Part shown: piece after piece, positions 24,642 through 32,867 of the stretch
Position numbering within the stretch: the stretch's first letter is position 1
Layout of the letters: each line of letters opens with the position of its first letter
From: Bacillus sp. Cs-700
GTDB taxonomy: Bacteria > Bacillota > Bacilli > Bacillales > Guptibacillaceae
Reading direction: 5' to 3'
Length of the DNA: 64,000 bases
Assembly (NCBI RefSeq): GCF_011082085.1
Contig: NZ_CP041063.1
Location: forward strand, 1,860,001-1,924,000
The notes under the pieces: generated by a model
Seen by the model: the letters and a program-made list of their open reading frames with translations, nothing else
What the model was told of the DNA's origin: nothing
Database searches by the model: none
Made by a program: the position numbers and the translations under genes

Positions 24642-25259
24642 TTATTCCATTGTATTCCCTTTCGCAGGTATCGGGTTTTCGTTTAACATACGCGCAAAAT
24701 GAATTAAATTATAAGCCATTGTTTTGGCATGACCTGTTGAAAAATCATTTTTCTGTCCATTCGCTTCGATATAGGAATCGCCTGGTCCAGCTTCTCCTAC
24801 CCAATAGGCATCCACATTTGGCGGAACTGTTATGCCGATGTGAGAAAACCCATATAGGATTGAAGCGGCAGCGTGTTTAGCACCATCTTCATTACCTGTA
24901 ATCACAACGCCGCCTACTTTATTATAATAGAGGGACTGGCCTTTCTCATTTGTTAAGCTACTTCCTCCGTATAAGCGTTCAATGGCAAGTGTCGCAATGC
25001 TACTTTTTTCACCTAGCCAGAGAGGTGTTCCTACTATCAGAATATCAGCAGCCTTCACCTTTTCAAAAATCGCCGGCCACTCATCTCCATGACCTTCGTC
25101 ATCCGAAACTCCATAAGCGATCTTATAATCAGCTAACCGAATATTTTCAGACTCAATTCCTTCTTGTTGAAAAATTGCTTCCGCTTCCCTGTAGAGAGCA
25201 TCCGTATTTGACGCCGTTTCACTTGTTTTAAGCGAACAATTTAAAAATAATGCTTTCAC
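24642..25259 (-). CDS. Flavodoxin-fold NAD(P)H-dependent oxidoreductase
   Basis: About 205 residues with the flavodoxin-like fold of NADPH-dependent FMN reductases. KALFLNCSLK (residues 2-11) is the FMN-phosphate loop, ADILIVGTPLWLGEKSS (about 83-99) the second FMN loop, and KVGGVVITGNEDGAKH the third. The start is GTG at 25259, with GGAGAGGAG before it; the ORF beyond is not used. Probably supplies reduced flavin or reduces quinones. Single gene. Confidence 0.85.
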   Translation of the reverse strand: MKALFLNCSLKTSETASNTDALYREAEAIFQQEGIESENIRLADYKIAYGVSDDEGHGDEWPAIFEKVKAADILIVGTPLWLGEKSSIATLAIERLYGGSSLTNEKGQSLYYNKVGGVVITGNEDGAKHAAASILYGFSHIGITVPPNVDAYWVGEAGPGDSYIEANGQKNDFSTGHAKTMAYNLIHFARMLNENPIPAKGNTME

Positions 25260-25339
25260 CTCTAAAACTCCTCTCCAACCTATGGTTATTCCTACCATCT
25301 TTTTACCTCTTCTAGAATTATTTAAACAAATCGTTATGC

Positions 25340-25372
25340 AAAAAACACTTGAACGAAAGTTCAAGTGTTTAT
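25340..25372 (-). terminator. Terminator of the EthD-like gene
   Basis: AACACTTGAAC/GTTCAAGTGTT perfect arms with GAAA loop, followed by TTTTT on the minus strand. Confidence 0.88.
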
Positions 25373-25377
25373 ACTTT

Positions 25378-25680
25378 TTATTCTGTTATAAGTAATTGCG
25401 GTGGCTCATTTAAAAACTTCATCATGTTTTGGCCATCTTCCGATACTTTTGCCCATGCCGGTGACTGCATGGCGTCTTCTAACTGCTCTTTGGATGCAAA
25501 CGCAATCGTAGCAGTTAAGAAATACTTTTTATCGGTGTTCATTGCAGCTGTAACGTAATTGACTTCTGCGTGAGTGACATTAGGAACATCTTTCACTAAA
25601 GCCATATGATTCTTTTCATAATAGTTCTTAAATTCTTCTACATGTTTCGGTTCCTCATAAAGGACAACAATTTTAGCCAA
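25378..25680 (-). CDS. EthD family protein
   Basis: A 100-residue ferredoxin-like alpha/beta barrel protein. AKIVVLYEEPKHVEEFKNYY at the start, the central His in KNHMALVKDVPNV, and FASKEQLEDAMQSPAWAKV match EthD. The family is named from an ether-degradation locus; some members dimerise and act on small aromatics, but function is mostly unknown. Single gene with its own terminator. Confidence 0.85.
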   Translation of the reverse strand: MAKIVVLYEEPKHVEEFKNYYEKNHMALVKDVPNVTHAEVNYVTAAMNTDKKYFLTATIAFASKEQLEDAMQSPAWAKVSEDGQNMMKFLNEPPQLLITE

Positions 25681-25762
25681 GATTCATCGCTCCATTCATT
25701 TCATTTCTTATACCATAAGCTAAGTTAAGCGGATTAGAAAGTAATATGCACCTGGTGTTCAC

Positions 25763-26443
25763 TCATTTCTTTTTTCGACTAGCTACTACTTTACCAATAA
25801 TAATCAATAGAACAATGATGACACTTGTCCAAAGAAAACGGGTTTGATATTCGTCCAAATTAGCAACGTCATGTCCAACAATCGTGTAAAGGATCGTCCC
25901 AGGAATTTGTCCAAGAGCCGTCGCTACAAAAAAAGAGCGAAACGAAATCTGACTAAGCCCTGCAAGAAAGCTTATAAAATCAAATGAAACAATTGGAATC
26001 AATCTTGCGACAAAAATTAAAAAGAAACCGTTTTTTCCGCTGTACCGATTTGCTTGATGTAATAGACGATTCTGTTTCGTAACTTTCTCAACAAAGTCGG
26101 CACCTAGAAGTCTTGCGAGCCAGAACATCACAATGGCAGCTGCCATTCCTCCTGTCCAGCTGATTAAGAACCCAAATGGAATGCCAAATGCAAGCCCATT
26201 TGCTGCGGTAATGACGAATGAAGGCAGCGGAGCCAGTATGCCCTGAGCAATCATTAACGCTATGCTAATGATCGGTGCCCACACTCCCAAAGAGCGAAAG
26301 TAATCAGCTAGGAGAGAAAGTGATTCAAGTGAAAGCATGGAGCGAACTCTCGCCAACCACGGTGGATTGATTAAAAAAATCATTAAGATTGTAAGTAAAA
26401 GGGCTATTCCTATCCATAGGAAAGGATTTACGGACTTTTTCAT
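25763..26443 (-). CDS. TVP38/TMEM64 family (SNARE-associated, DedA-like) membrane protein
   Basis: A 226-residue protein with five to six membrane helices. The family core is visible: GILAPLPSFVITAANGLAFG (about 67-86), then FLARLIPIVSFDFISFLAG-like segment (about 142-160) and GQIPGTILYTIVG. DedA/TVP38 proteins of this kind are linked to membrane lipid or undecaprenyl-phosphate translocation. GAGGAG precedes the ATG. It diverges from the CNNM gene. Confidence 0.88.
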   Translation of the reverse strand: MKKSVNPFLWIGIALLLTILMIFLINPPWLARVRSMLSLESLSLLADYFRSLGVWAPIISIALMIAQGILAPLPSFVITAANGLAFGIPFGFLISWTGGMAAAIVMFWLARLLGADFVEKVTKQNRLLHQANRYSGKNGFFLIFVARLIPIVSFDFISFLAGLSQISFRSFFVATALGQIPGTILYTIVGHDVANLDEYQTRFLWTSVIIVLLIIIGKVVASRKKK

Positions 26444-26613
26444 AAATAACTCCTCTTTTGAAAAAACTATAGCATATATGCACTTAACAAGAATGTTCCA
26501 TTGACGAAATCAAGTGACAATCATATCCATTGAGTATACTGTAAGAAAAATAATAGTTGTTTTACGTTCCAACAAAAGAGGAAAACATCGTTATAATAAG
26601 ACAACTATTACAT

Positions 26614-26651
26614 AGGAGGTGAACCCTTACAACTCTGTAAGGGCCTTATTG
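26614..26651 (+). promoter_or_regulatory. Shine-Dalgarno, hairpin and TTG start arrangement
   Basis: AGGAGG (26614-26619) is followed by a perfect 7-base hairpin CCCTTAC (26624-26630)/GTAAGGG (26637-26643) and then TTG at 26649. Unfolded, the distance is too long (29 bases); with the hairpin formed, nine unpaired bases remain between AGGAGG and TTG. No in-frame start codon lies at normal spacing from AGGAGG. Confidence 0.55.
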
Positions 26652-27935
26652 GAACTAATTAAAGTAATTGCTGTTCTATTGTTAATCGTCTTAACGGCAT
26701 TTTTCGTAGCATCTGAATTTGCCATCGTGAAAATTCGAAGGACAAGAATAGACGCGCTCGCAAGCGAAGGGAATAAAAAGGCAAAATCGGTTCAAAAAGT
26801 ATTAGGTAACTTGGATGGCTATCTTTCAGCCTGTCAGCTAGGAATCACAATTACTGCACTCGCTTTAGGTTGGCTCGGAGAAGAAACCGTAGAGCAGCTT
26901 TTACACCCACTGTTTGAGCTCATCAATTTACCTGACTCCATTGCTACACCAGTTACCATAGCGCTAGCTTTTGCGATTATTACGTTTCTTCACGTTGTTC
27001 TTGGTGAGCTTGCTCCGAAAACATTTGCCATTCAGAAAGCAGAAAGTGTTAGTTTACTTCTTGCTGGACCACTTATCTGGTTCTACCGTATCATGTATCC
27101 ATTTATTTGGGCATTAAACGGCTCAGCTCGTGGTATCGTAAGGTTATTCGGACTTAAATCAGCGAATGAGCATGAACAAGCCCACTCTGAAGATGAGCTT
27201 CGCCTCATTTTGTCCGAAAGCTACAAAAGTGGTGAAATTAATAAATCCGAGATGGAATTCGTGAATAACATCTTTGAATTTGATGAGCGTATGGCTAAAG
27301 AAATCATGATCCCAAGAACAGAAATGACATGTCTCTTTTTAGATAATACAACGGAAGAAAACCTTGAAATCATGAAAAACGGCAAGTATACACGTTATCC
27401 TGTGGCAGATGGAGACAAAGATAAAATCATTGGCGTCGTTAACATTAAAGAAATTTTAACACAGTATAAATGGGGTGAAGAGCTTGTACTGAGAGAATAC
27501 ATTCACCCGATTAACCACGTTATTGAGACGGCTCATATCAAAACACTTTTAGCGAACATGCAAAAAAGCCATAATCATATTGCCATTGTTGTGGATGAGT
27601 ACGGAGGTACGGCAGGACTCGTCACTGTTGAGGATATCTTGGAAGAAATCGTTGGTGAGATTCAAGATGAATTTGATTTTGATGAAAAGCTTCCCATTCG
27701 TAAAACAGAGAATGGTCAAACGATCGTTGATGGAAAAGCACTGATAAATGATATTAACGAATTGCTTGGCACATCAATTGACCATACAGATGTGGATACA
27801 ATTGGTGGTTGGATCCTTACCCATGACATTGAACCTAAACAAGGCACCACATTTACAGTAGATAACTATCAGTTCACAGTTCTAGAAGTAGACGGACATC
27901 AAATTAAAGAACTTGAAATAAAGCAAGAATCATAA
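26649..27935 (+). CDS. CNNM/CorC-type hemolysin family transporter
   Basis: About 428 residues. A CNNM/DUF21 membrane domain covers about 1-190 (LTAFFVASEFAIVKIRRTR; LGWLGEE; VLGELAPKTFAIQ). A CBS pair follows (about 205-325; MIPRTEM, TRYPV, and IAIVVDEYGGTAGLVTVEDILEEIVGEI), then a CorC_HlyC domain to the end. The family moves Mg2+ or other cations or protects against their excess. Start is uncertain: GTG at 26619 abuts AGGAG, while TTG at 26649 starts just before the first helix and could use a hairpin-shortened spacer. B. subtilis has several such paralogues. Confidence 0.9.
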   Translation: MELIKVIAVLLLIVLTAFFVASEFAIVKIRRTRIDALASEGNKKAKSVQKVLGNLDGYLSACQLGITITALALGWLGEETVEQLLHPLFELINLPDSIATPVTIALAFAIITFLHVVLGELAPKTFAIQKAESVSLLLAGPLIWFYRIMYPFIWALNGSARGIVRLFGLKSANEHEQAHSEDELRLILSESYKSGEINKSEMEFVNNIFEFDERMAKEIMIPRTEMTCLFLDNTTEENLEIMKNGKYTRYPVADGDKDKIIGVVNIKEILTQYKWGEELVLREYIHPINHVIETAHIKTLLANMQKSHNHIAIVVDEYGGTAGLVTVEDILEEIVGEIQDEFDFDEKLPIRKTENGQTIVDGKALINDINELLGTSIDHTDVDTIGGWILTHDIEPKQGTTFTVDNYQFTVLEVDGHQIKELEIKQES

Positions 27936-27938
27936 ATA

Positions 27939-27979
27939 AAAAAGCTGTCTCAGTGTGAACCACATCGAGACAGCTTTTT
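27939..27979. terminator. Bidirectional terminator
   Basis: AAAAAGCTGTCTC/GAGACAGCTTTTT arms around a 15-base loop between the converging CNNM and TauE genes. Confidence 0.9.
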
Positions 27980-27982
27980 CGC

Positions 27983-28762
27983 TTAAGATAAGAGATCAAT
28001 CCAAATCTTAATGGACGTTCCAAGAATAAGGGCAGCAAGTACCCACTGAAGGATTTTCGTATTGATTTTCTTACCAGCATTGGCACCAAGCGGTGAAGCA
28101 ATTAAGCTTGCGACAATCATAACTGCGGCTGGTAGTAAAAGAACTTGACCAGTTGCCAATTTACCTACCGTTGAACCGATTGAGGAAATAAACGTAATCG
28201 CAAGAGAAGAAGCAATTGTCATCCGTGTCGGAATTTTTAACACGACGAGCATAATCGGAACGAGAAGAAATGCTCCGGCCGCGCCAACGATTCCTGCACC
28301 AATCCCCACGATAAAGGCAAGAGCAGCTGACAGAAATTTATTAAATTTCACCTGATCAAGTGGAATATCATCGATGCCTTTTTTCGGTATAAACATCATA
28401 ACCGCTGCAATGGCTGCAAGAAGACCATACACGACATTAATTCCTTGCTCTGACATAATGGTGGACCCATATCCTCCGATGAAACTACCGATCAGAATAC
28501 TGACACCCATGTAGAGGATCAACTGCTTATTCAGATAACCGCCTTTCCGATATGCCCATACACCACCGATGGTTGCAAAGAATACCTGAACCGCACTAAT
28601 CCCAGAAACTTCATGAGCACTAAAGGCAGCAAAACCGAGTAGTGGTGGGATATAAAGCAGCATTGGGTATTTAATGATCGAGCCACCAATCCCAACCATT
28701 CCAGAAATAAAAGATCCTATAAATCCAATTGCAAAAATCGTTATGATAAAACTAAAATCCAT
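27983..28762 (-). CDS. yrkJ: TauE/SafE family sulfite/sulfur exporter (YrkJ-like)
   Basis: About 259 residues with eight predicted membrane helices in two halves, as in TauE/SafE. The conserved [15 protein letters not shown] (about 22-36) and the matching second-half [15 protein letters not shown] are visible. Members export sulfite, thiosulfate or sulfoacetate. It is the last gene of the reactive-sulfur operon, matching B. subtilis yrkJ after yrkI, so sulfite or thiosulfate made by persulfide oxidation is the likely cargo. ATG at 28762 follows AAGGGG. A terminator-like hairpin precedes it. Confidence 0.85.
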   Translation of the reverse strand: MDFSFIITIFAIGFIGSFISGMVGIGGSIIKYPMLLYIPPLLGFAAFSAHEVSGISAVQVFFATIGGVWAYRKGGYLNKQLILYMGVSILIGSFIGGYGSTIMSEQGINVVYGLLAAIAAVMMFIPKKGIDDIPLDQVKFNKFLSAALAFIVGIGAGIVGAAGAFLLVPIMLVVLKIPTRMTIASSLAITFISSIGSTVGKLATGQVLLLPAAVMIVASLIASPLGANAGKKINTKILQWVLAALILGTSIKIWIDLLS

Positions 28763-28781
28763 CTTGTTCACCCCTTACATT

Positions 28782-28810
28782 AAAAAGGAGGTACTTATTC
28801 AGTACCCCCT
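28782..28810 (-). terminator. Terminator-like hairpin between TusA and TauE genes
   Basis: Minus strand AGGGGGTAC/GTACCTCCT (one mismatch) and TTTTT. It probably lowers expression of the exporter relative to the genes upstream. Confidence 0.55.
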
Positions 28811-28819
28811 ATCATTTTA

Positions 28820-29047
28820 CTAAGCTTTTTTAATCCAGAAATAGAACACGCCGTCTGTTTCTTCAGACTTCATTAGTTCATGACCGCCTGATTTTGCCCA
28901 TGCAGCTAGATCACTCTGTGCACCTTTATCCGTTGCTTGCACTTCAAGTACTTCACCTGACTCCATATCCTTCATTGCTTTTTTCGTTTTAACGATTGGC
29001 ATTGGGCATGCAAGCCCTTTTGTATCTAGTGTTTTTTGTGCATCCAT
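28820..29047 (-). CDS. yrkI: TusA-like sulfur carrier protein (YrkI-like)
   Basis: A 75-residue SirA/TusA-fold protein. The persulfide-carrying Cys lies in LDTKGLACPMPIVKTK (about residues 7-22), followed by GEVLEVQATDKGA. It should pass sulfane sulfur between rhodaneses and the dioxygenase next to it. The ORF extends upstream through the end of the MBL gene, but ATG at 29047 has GGAGG well placed. Order and size match B. subtilis yrkI. Confidence 0.9.
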   Translation of the reverse strand: MDAQKTLDTKGLACPMPIVKTKKAMKDMESGEVLEVQATDKGAQSDLAAWAKSGGHELMKSEETDGVFYFWIKKA

Positions 29048-29063
29048 TTGTAATTCCTCCTTA

Positions 29064-30185
29064 TTAGTTAACCGCACAGCGGTTTGGTCCAATTTCCATT
29101 TCTCTTTTTGTTTCTTCATCAGGAGAGATTTTCCCCATGTTTGTTTCACGAATTTCTTGATAAGCATTTGGCTGTGGTGGAAGATTTTCCGTCACCATTT
29201 TTCTAAAATCTTCTTCTTTTTCTACGTTAAGACCATCATTCTTTTGGTAAAGATCCTGCAGCTTTGCAGATACCAGTCCTTTTTCATCAAGCTCCGCCAT
29301 TTTTGAAAAGTGAGCTGGAAGAACAACTAATTCTCCGGCCATTTCTTTGTAACGGTCATAAAGTGTTGTGCGTAAGTCTTGCACCCAGTCTTCAGCCTTA
29401 CCAGCTAAATCTGGTCGTCCAATAGACTCTACAAATAGAATGTCACCTGTTAGAAGGTAAGCATCATGAATCATAAGTGACGTACTTCCAATTGTGTGTC
29501 CTGGAGAGTAGATCGGTTCAATCGTAACCTTTCCAACCGTTAGTGTGGTTCCTTCTCTCAATGCCGTATAGTCGAAAGTTACTTCACCAGCATCCTCTTC
29601 AGGAAGATAATACGTTCCATTTACGCTGTCAGCTAACGTCCTACCGCCAGAAATATGATCAGCATGAAGATGAGTATCAAACGTTGCTTTTATTGTAAGG
29701 CCTTTGTTTTCCGCAAACGTTGTGTAATTCTCAATCATGCGGTTAGCATCCACAATGGCCGCTTCTCCATTTGATTCGATCAAATAAGAGAGGCATCCTT
29801 TTCCAAGGCGAACAAATTGATAAAGAGCTCCTCCTGGAAGGTCACCAACCTTAACTGGCTCAAGGTATTCACTCCATGCTTTCATTCCACCTGAAAGATA
29901 AGAGACGTTCTCAAGTCCTGCTTCAACGAGTTCTTCACCTACAAAGATCGATGAACCTTCTTTCGCACATACAACAAGAATTTCTTTATCTTTCGGAAGC
30001 TTCGGCAGAATTTCTTCTACGCCGTCAATTAAATCGAAGTAAGGAACATTCATTGAAGTAACGGATGCACCTTCGATTTTCCAATCACCGTATGCTTCTT
30101 CATTTCTTACATCGAGAATAAAAAGTTCATCCTGATTAATCACTTTTGTTGCAACTTCACTTGCCTGTTTTTGTTTCAAACTCAC
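29064..30185 (-). CDS. yrkH: Rhodanese-metallo-beta-lactamase fusion, persulfide dioxygenase-like (YrkH-like)
   Basis: About 373 residues. The N-terminal rhodanese domain (about 10-110) has its Cys in VVCAKEGSS. The MBL domain (about 120-340) has [25 protein letters not shown] and LPAHF, the metal ligands of ETHE1-type persulfide dioxygenases. It likely oxidises persulfides to sulfite. The related S. aureus CstB puts these domains in the other order. GTG at 30185 is preferred (GGGGG eight bases before); ATG at 30200 lacks a ribosome binding site. A CstR-like site overlaps this region. Confidence 0.88.
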   Translation of the reverse strand: MSLKQKQASEVATKVINQDELFILDVRNEEAYGDWKIEGASVTSMNVPYFDLIDGVEEILPKLPKDKEILVVCAKEGSSIFVGEELVEAGLENVSYLSGGMKAWSEYLEPVKVGDLPGGALYQFVRLGKGCLSYLIESNGEAAIVDANRMIENYTTFAENKGLTIKATFDTHLHADHISGGRTLADSVNGTYYLPEEDAGEVTFDYTALREGTTLTVGKVTIEPIYSPGHTIGSTSLMIHDAYLLTGDILFVESIGRPDLAGKAEDWVQDLRTTLYDRYKEMAGELVVLPAHFSKMAELDEKGLVSAKLQDLYQKNDGLNVEKEEDFRKMVTENLPPQPNAYQEIRETNMGKISPDEETKREMEIGPNRCAVN

Positions 30186-30190
30186 TTCAT

Positions 30191-30206
30191 ATACCCCCAT
30201 CCGTAT
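30191..30206 (-). promoter_or_regulatory. CstR-like operator, site 5
   Basis: ATACCC-CCAT-CCGTAT on the plus strand: one perfect half and one with two mismatches to GGGTAT. It lies just before yrkH, next to hairpins CTAAA/TTTAG and CGGGG/CCCCG (30214-30252). Confidence 0.35.
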
Positions 30207-30213
30207 TTGTTGA

Positions 30214-30252
30214 TCTAAAAAAATTTAGTCATACTTCGGGGAATACTCCCCG
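30214..30252 (-). terminator. Weak terminator-like structure before yrkH
   Basis: Minus strand CGGGG-AGTATT-CCCCG (30252-30237), nine bases, then CTAAATTTTTTTAG. A partial terminator or mRNA processing structure between yrkF and yrkH. Confidence 0.4.
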
Positions 30253-30263
30253 CCCTTTATTTT

Positions 30264-30827
30264 CTAAAGATCAGACGTTGTAGGACCATCCCATTTGGAC
30301 ATTCCTGGTACAACATTGATTACATCATAGCCATTTTCAGCTAGCTTTTGCGCAGCAAGATCACTTCTTGTACCTGTACGACAAACAACATAGATTTTCT
30401 TCTCTTTATCTAACTCTGTCATACGATTATCTAGATCACCCAGTGGCAAAGAGATCGCATTTGGAAGGTGGCTAAACGCATATTCCGCTGGCTCTCTTAC
30501 ATCCACGATCGCCATATCTTGTTCTGCTAGTTTAGCGGTAAGATCTTCATTTGAAATAACATGTGGATGACTCTTTTCAAGCGTTGTTTCCCCTTCTGAA
30601 GCCTTACGAAGATAATGTTTTAGTACATCGCCTTCTTCAACAGTTCCAAGATAATGATGCCCAACTTTGTCAGCCCACGCTTTAAGGTCAGCTTTAGAGC
30701 CTTTGTCTGTAGCCAGAATTTCTAGAACGACTCCAGCTTCAAGATCCTTCATCATTTTCTTCGTTTTTACAATTGGCATCGGGCAAGCTAGCCCTTTTGC
30801 ATCAAGTACATGATCAGTTTGTATCAT
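30264..30827 (-). CDS. yrkF: TusA-rhodanese fusion protein (YrkF-like)
   Basis: A 187-residue fusion. TusA domain at about 1-75 (LDAKGLACPMPIVKTKK with the carrier Cys) and a rhodanese at about 95-185 with active loop VVCRTGTRS. Same architecture and size as B. subtilis YrkF (about 185). It should take sulfur at the rhodanese Cys and hand it to its own TusA Cys. ATG at 30827 follows AGGAGG; the longer ORF overlaps the gene upstream. Confidence 0.9.
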   Translation of the reverse strand: MIQTDHVLDAKGLACPMPIVKTKKMMKDLEAGVVLEILATDKGSKADLKAWADKVGHHYLGTVEEGDVLKHYLRKASEGETTLEKSHPHVISNEDLTAKLAEQDMAIVDVREPAEYAFSHLPNAISLPLGDLDNRMTELDKEKKIYVVCRTGTRSDLAAQKLAENGYDVINVVPGMSKWDGPTTSDL

Positions 30828-30847
30828 AAGTCTACCTCCTGTAGGAT

Positions 30848-31156
30848 TTATTCTGTTTCTCCAGTCCATTCAAGCATGCCGCCTGTCATATTTAACACAG
30901 AATACCCGTTTGATTTTAGAACCATTGAAGCCATACTACTTCTGCCACCTGATCGGCAGACAATGATATGCTCTCTATCCTTATCAAGTTCATTCATCCT
31001 GTCCTGCAGCTCATTGACTGGAAGATTATAGGCACCAGGAATTTTGCCATCGGCTACCTCCTCTGGACCTCGAACATCGACAATACTAATGGTTTTATTG
31101 CTCTTTAACAGTTCATTTACCTCAGTTGGTGTTACATCTTTTACATAACCAGACAT
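30848..31156 (-). CDS. Single-domain rhodanese
   Basis: A 102-residue cytosolic rhodanese. Active-site loop is IIVCRSGGRSS (about residues 65-75), preceded by ISIVDVRGPEEVADGKIPGA. GAGGAGG lies before the ATG at 31156. It sits between yrkF and the membrane-anchored rhodanese, in the same direction with short gaps, so it is part of the sulfur operon. Sulfur transfer between thiosulfate or persulfide and carrier proteins is the family role. Confidence 0.9.
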   Translation of the reverse strand: MSGYVKDVTPTEVNELLKSNKTISIVDVRGPEEVADGKIPGAYNLPVNELQDRMNELDKDREHIIVCRSGGRSSMASMVLKSNGYSVLNMTGGMLEWTGETE

Positions 31157-31170
31157 TCTTTTTCCTCCTC

Positions 31171-31530
31171 TTATTTCCACATATTCATTCCGCCGCGTAC
31201 ATTCGACACAGACGTGAATCCCTGTCTCCTCAATTCACCACAAGCTTTTGAACTTCTCATACCACTTTGACAGATCACAACAACTTCTTTATTTGGATCA
31301 AGTTCTTTTGCACGTTTGCTTAGTTGATGAAGCGGCATATTTTTAAATTGCTTTACTTTTTGACCTTTATATTCACCTGGAGTACGCACATCAATAAATT
31401 GGACATTGCGATCATTAAACTTTGCTTTCGCCTGTTCAGAAGTTATCGTGGCTACACCTTTTCCAGGTCCGAATTTTTTATAAATGAACCATGCAGCTAT
31501 CACGATGATAGCAATTAGAATTAGTTCCAT
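31171..31530 (-). CDS. Membrane-anchored rhodanese
   Basis: A 119-residue protein. One N-terminal membrane helix (about 2-17) is followed by KKFGPGKG and a rhodanese domain (about 30-119) with loop VVICQSGMRSSKAC. The active-site Cys is present, and a second Cys follows eight residues later in the same loop region, which could form a disulfide or polysulfide. It would place sulfur transfer at the inner membrane face. AAGGAG precedes the ATG. Confidence 0.9.
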   Translation of the reverse strand: MELILIAIIVIAAWFIYKKFGPGKGVATITSEQAKAKFNDRNVQFIDVRTPGEYKGQKVKQFKNMPLHQLSKRAKELDPNKEVVVICQSGMRSSKACGELRRQGFTSVSNVRGGMNMWK

Positions 31531-31542
31531 TCTTATCGCTCC

Positions 31543-32022
31543 TTAAATAAAGAGATTGACGTTTCCATCTTCAGCATCACCAAGGTAAGCGGCCACACCT
31601 GCATAGTCGATTTCTTCTAGTAGCTCATCTTTTTGTAGACCAAGTAGATCCATCGTCATCGTACAAGCAACAAGCTTCACTTCTTGTTCTTGTGCAAGCT
31701 CAATTAGCTGCGGAAGTTCTGTTACATTATGCTTTTTAATCACGTTCTTAATCATTTTTTTACCCATTCCACCGTAATTCATTTTGGAAAGGCCCATTTT
31801 GTCTGCGCCGCGTGGCATCATTTTCCCAAACATTTTCTCTAGAAAACCTTTATTAACGTCTACTTGCTGATCTTTACGAAGTGCGTTCAAACCCCAGAAT
31901 GTATGGAAAATCGTTACCTCATGATCATAAGCAGCAGCACCATTTGCGATAATGTAAGCGGCCATTGCTTTGTCATAATCTCCACTAAATAATACAATCG
32001 TTGTTTTCTTCTGTTCACTCAT
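31543..32022 (-). CDS. yrkE: DsrE/DsrF-like sulfur transfer protein (YrkE-like)
   Basis: A 159-residue DsrE/DsrF/DrsH-like protein (YrkE). Residues 8-60 hold the fold's start (TTIVLFSGDYDKAMAAYIIA, EVTIFHTFWGLN), and KLVACTMTMDLLGLQ (about 118-132) carries the conserved Cys that binds sulfur. The central MxxGGMGKK region is typical of the DsrE2 subgroup. ATG at 32022 has GAGGAGG; the extra upstream codons come from the operator region and are not counted. First gene after cstR in the operon. Confidence 0.88.
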   Translation of the reverse strand: MSEQKKTTIVLFSGDYDKAMAAYIIANGAAAYDHEVTIFHTFWGLNALRKDQQVDVNKGFLEKMFGKMMPRGADKMGLSKMNYGGMGKKMIKNVIKKHNVTELPQLIELAQEQEVKLVACTMTMDLLGLQKDELLEEIDYAGVAAYLGDAEDGNVNLFI

Positions 32023-32038
32023 TTTATATCCTCCTCTT

Positions 32039-32054
32039 ATACACCCACGGGTAT
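32039..32054. promoter_or_regulatory. CstR-like operator, site 1
   Basis: ATACAC-CCAC-GGGTAT, one mismatch from ATACCC-N4-GGGTAT, 17 bases before the yrkE ATG. It may control a second, internal start of transcription. Confidence 0.55.
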
Positions 32055-32075
32055 ATAACATCTTAAATTTTTTTG

Positions 32076-32336
32076 TTATCGACTTCTTACTAAAAGGTTA
32101 ACAGCTTCTTTCACAACATCATCAGTAGATTCTCCCTGCTCAATCTGTTGATGAAGACACTGTTCAAGATTCGAACTTACGATTAATCCAATGGAACGAT
32201 CAATCCCAGAACGCGTTGCGGAGAGTTGGGTGACAATATCTTCACAGCTCTTCTCTTGCTCCATCATCTGGATCACTCCGCGTAATTGACCTTCAATACG
32301 CTTCAATCGATTCATAACGGCTTTATCGTATTTCAT
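32076..32336 (-). CDS. cstR: Persulfide-sensing repressor of the CsoR/RcnR family (CstR)
   Basis: An 86-residue all-helical tetrameric DNA-binding protein. Cys31 (in KSCEDIV) and Cys60 (in LEQCL) match the two reactive Cys of S. aureus CstR. Asn56 replaces the His that binds copper in CsoR, and the third copper-binding Cys is missing, so a persulfide sensor is far more likely than a copper sensor. The genes below it are all sulfur-handling. Palindromes at 32356-32371 and 32423-32438 lie in its own leader and promoter, so it is autoregulated. TACCCTCC-complement GGAGGG precedes the ATG. Confidence 0.9.
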   Translation of the reverse strand: MKYDKAVMNRLKRIEGQLRGVIQMMEQEKSCEDIVTQLSATRSGIDRSIGLIVSSNLEQCLHQQIEQGESTDDVVKEAVNLLVRSR

Positions 32337-32355
32337 GTGATACCCTCCTCACTAT

Positions 32356-32371
32356 ATACCCCTGAGGGTAT
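32356..32371. promoter_or_regulatory. CstR-like operator, site 2
   Basis: ATACCC-CTGA-GGGTAT, perfect halves, within TATACCCCTGAGGGTATA (32355-32372). It lies in the cstR leader, 20 bases before the ATG. Confidence 0.75.
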
Positions 32372-32422
32372 AAAATCAAGTAAAAAAATTTATCGGTAAA
32401 AACAATTTCGTTTGTGTTTTAA

Positions 32423-32464
32423 ATACCTATAGGGGTATTATAACGTATCTGTATAGAATGTCAA
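32423..32464 (-). promoter_or_regulatory. cstR operon promoter with CstR-like operator, site 3
   Basis: Minus strand TTGACA (32464-32459), 16-base spacer, TATAAT (32442-32437): both hexamers are consensus. ATACCT-ATAG-GGGTAT (32423-32438) overlaps the -10 and start region, so binding would block RNA polymerase. Confidence 0.78.
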
Positions 32465-32474
32465 CACCCTGGTT

Positions 32475-32843
32475 TTAAGAAAGCCAATTGATTTGAATAA
32501 TAAAATACGTAGCAATTAATGCAATCATTAACAATACGACTACTAGTAGAAACACCACGATCCATGAAGAGGAAGGCACCTCGAATTTTAAAATGCGTTT
32601 TTTCGTGCGATAGAACTGCACGGCTCCGCCTGCGATCGTCAACAATCCAAAAAATAACGAGGAAAAACTAATGAAGACCGCTACCTGGTCATCTGCACGT
32701 TCTCCCGCGGCTCTTGTAAAATGTAAGCTTGCTGTTAGAAAACCAATACCGATGATAGCAATCGAAGTGCGAACCCACGCTAGAAACGTTCGTTCATTTG
32801 CTAAAAGCTGCTGCACACGTCCATCTGCTTTCTTGTTTTCCAA
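32475..32843 (-). CDS. DUF202 (YidH) family membrane protein
   Basis: A 122-residue protein with three membrane helices. LLANERTFLAWVRTSIAIIG-type motif (about 14-33) is the DUF202 hallmark. Function is unknown; DUF202 is often found near sulfur or stress genes and resembles the SPX-linked membrane domain of yeast VTC proteins. The start is TTG at 32843, after GAGGTG. Its promoter holds a CstR-like half site, and it lies upstream of cstR on the same strand, so it probably belongs to the persulfide regulon. Confidence 0.82.
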   Translation of the reverse strand: MENKKADGRVQQLLANERTFLAWVRTSIAIIGIGFLTASLHFTRAAGERADDQVAVFISFSSLFFGLLTIAGGAVQFYRTKKRILKFEVPSSSWIVVFLLVVVLLMIALIATYFIIQINWLS

Positions 32844-32867
32844 GTTTCTTCACCTCACATGATTTGA

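Noticed and set aside
32076-32336. Copper-sensing CsoR
   Set aside because: The copper-binding His is Asn and the neighbours handle sulfur, so CstR fits better.
32400-32445. SigB promoter (GTTTTA ... GGGTAT) on the plus strand
   Set aside because: No plus-strand gene follows; the GGGTAT is part of the CstR-like palindrome.
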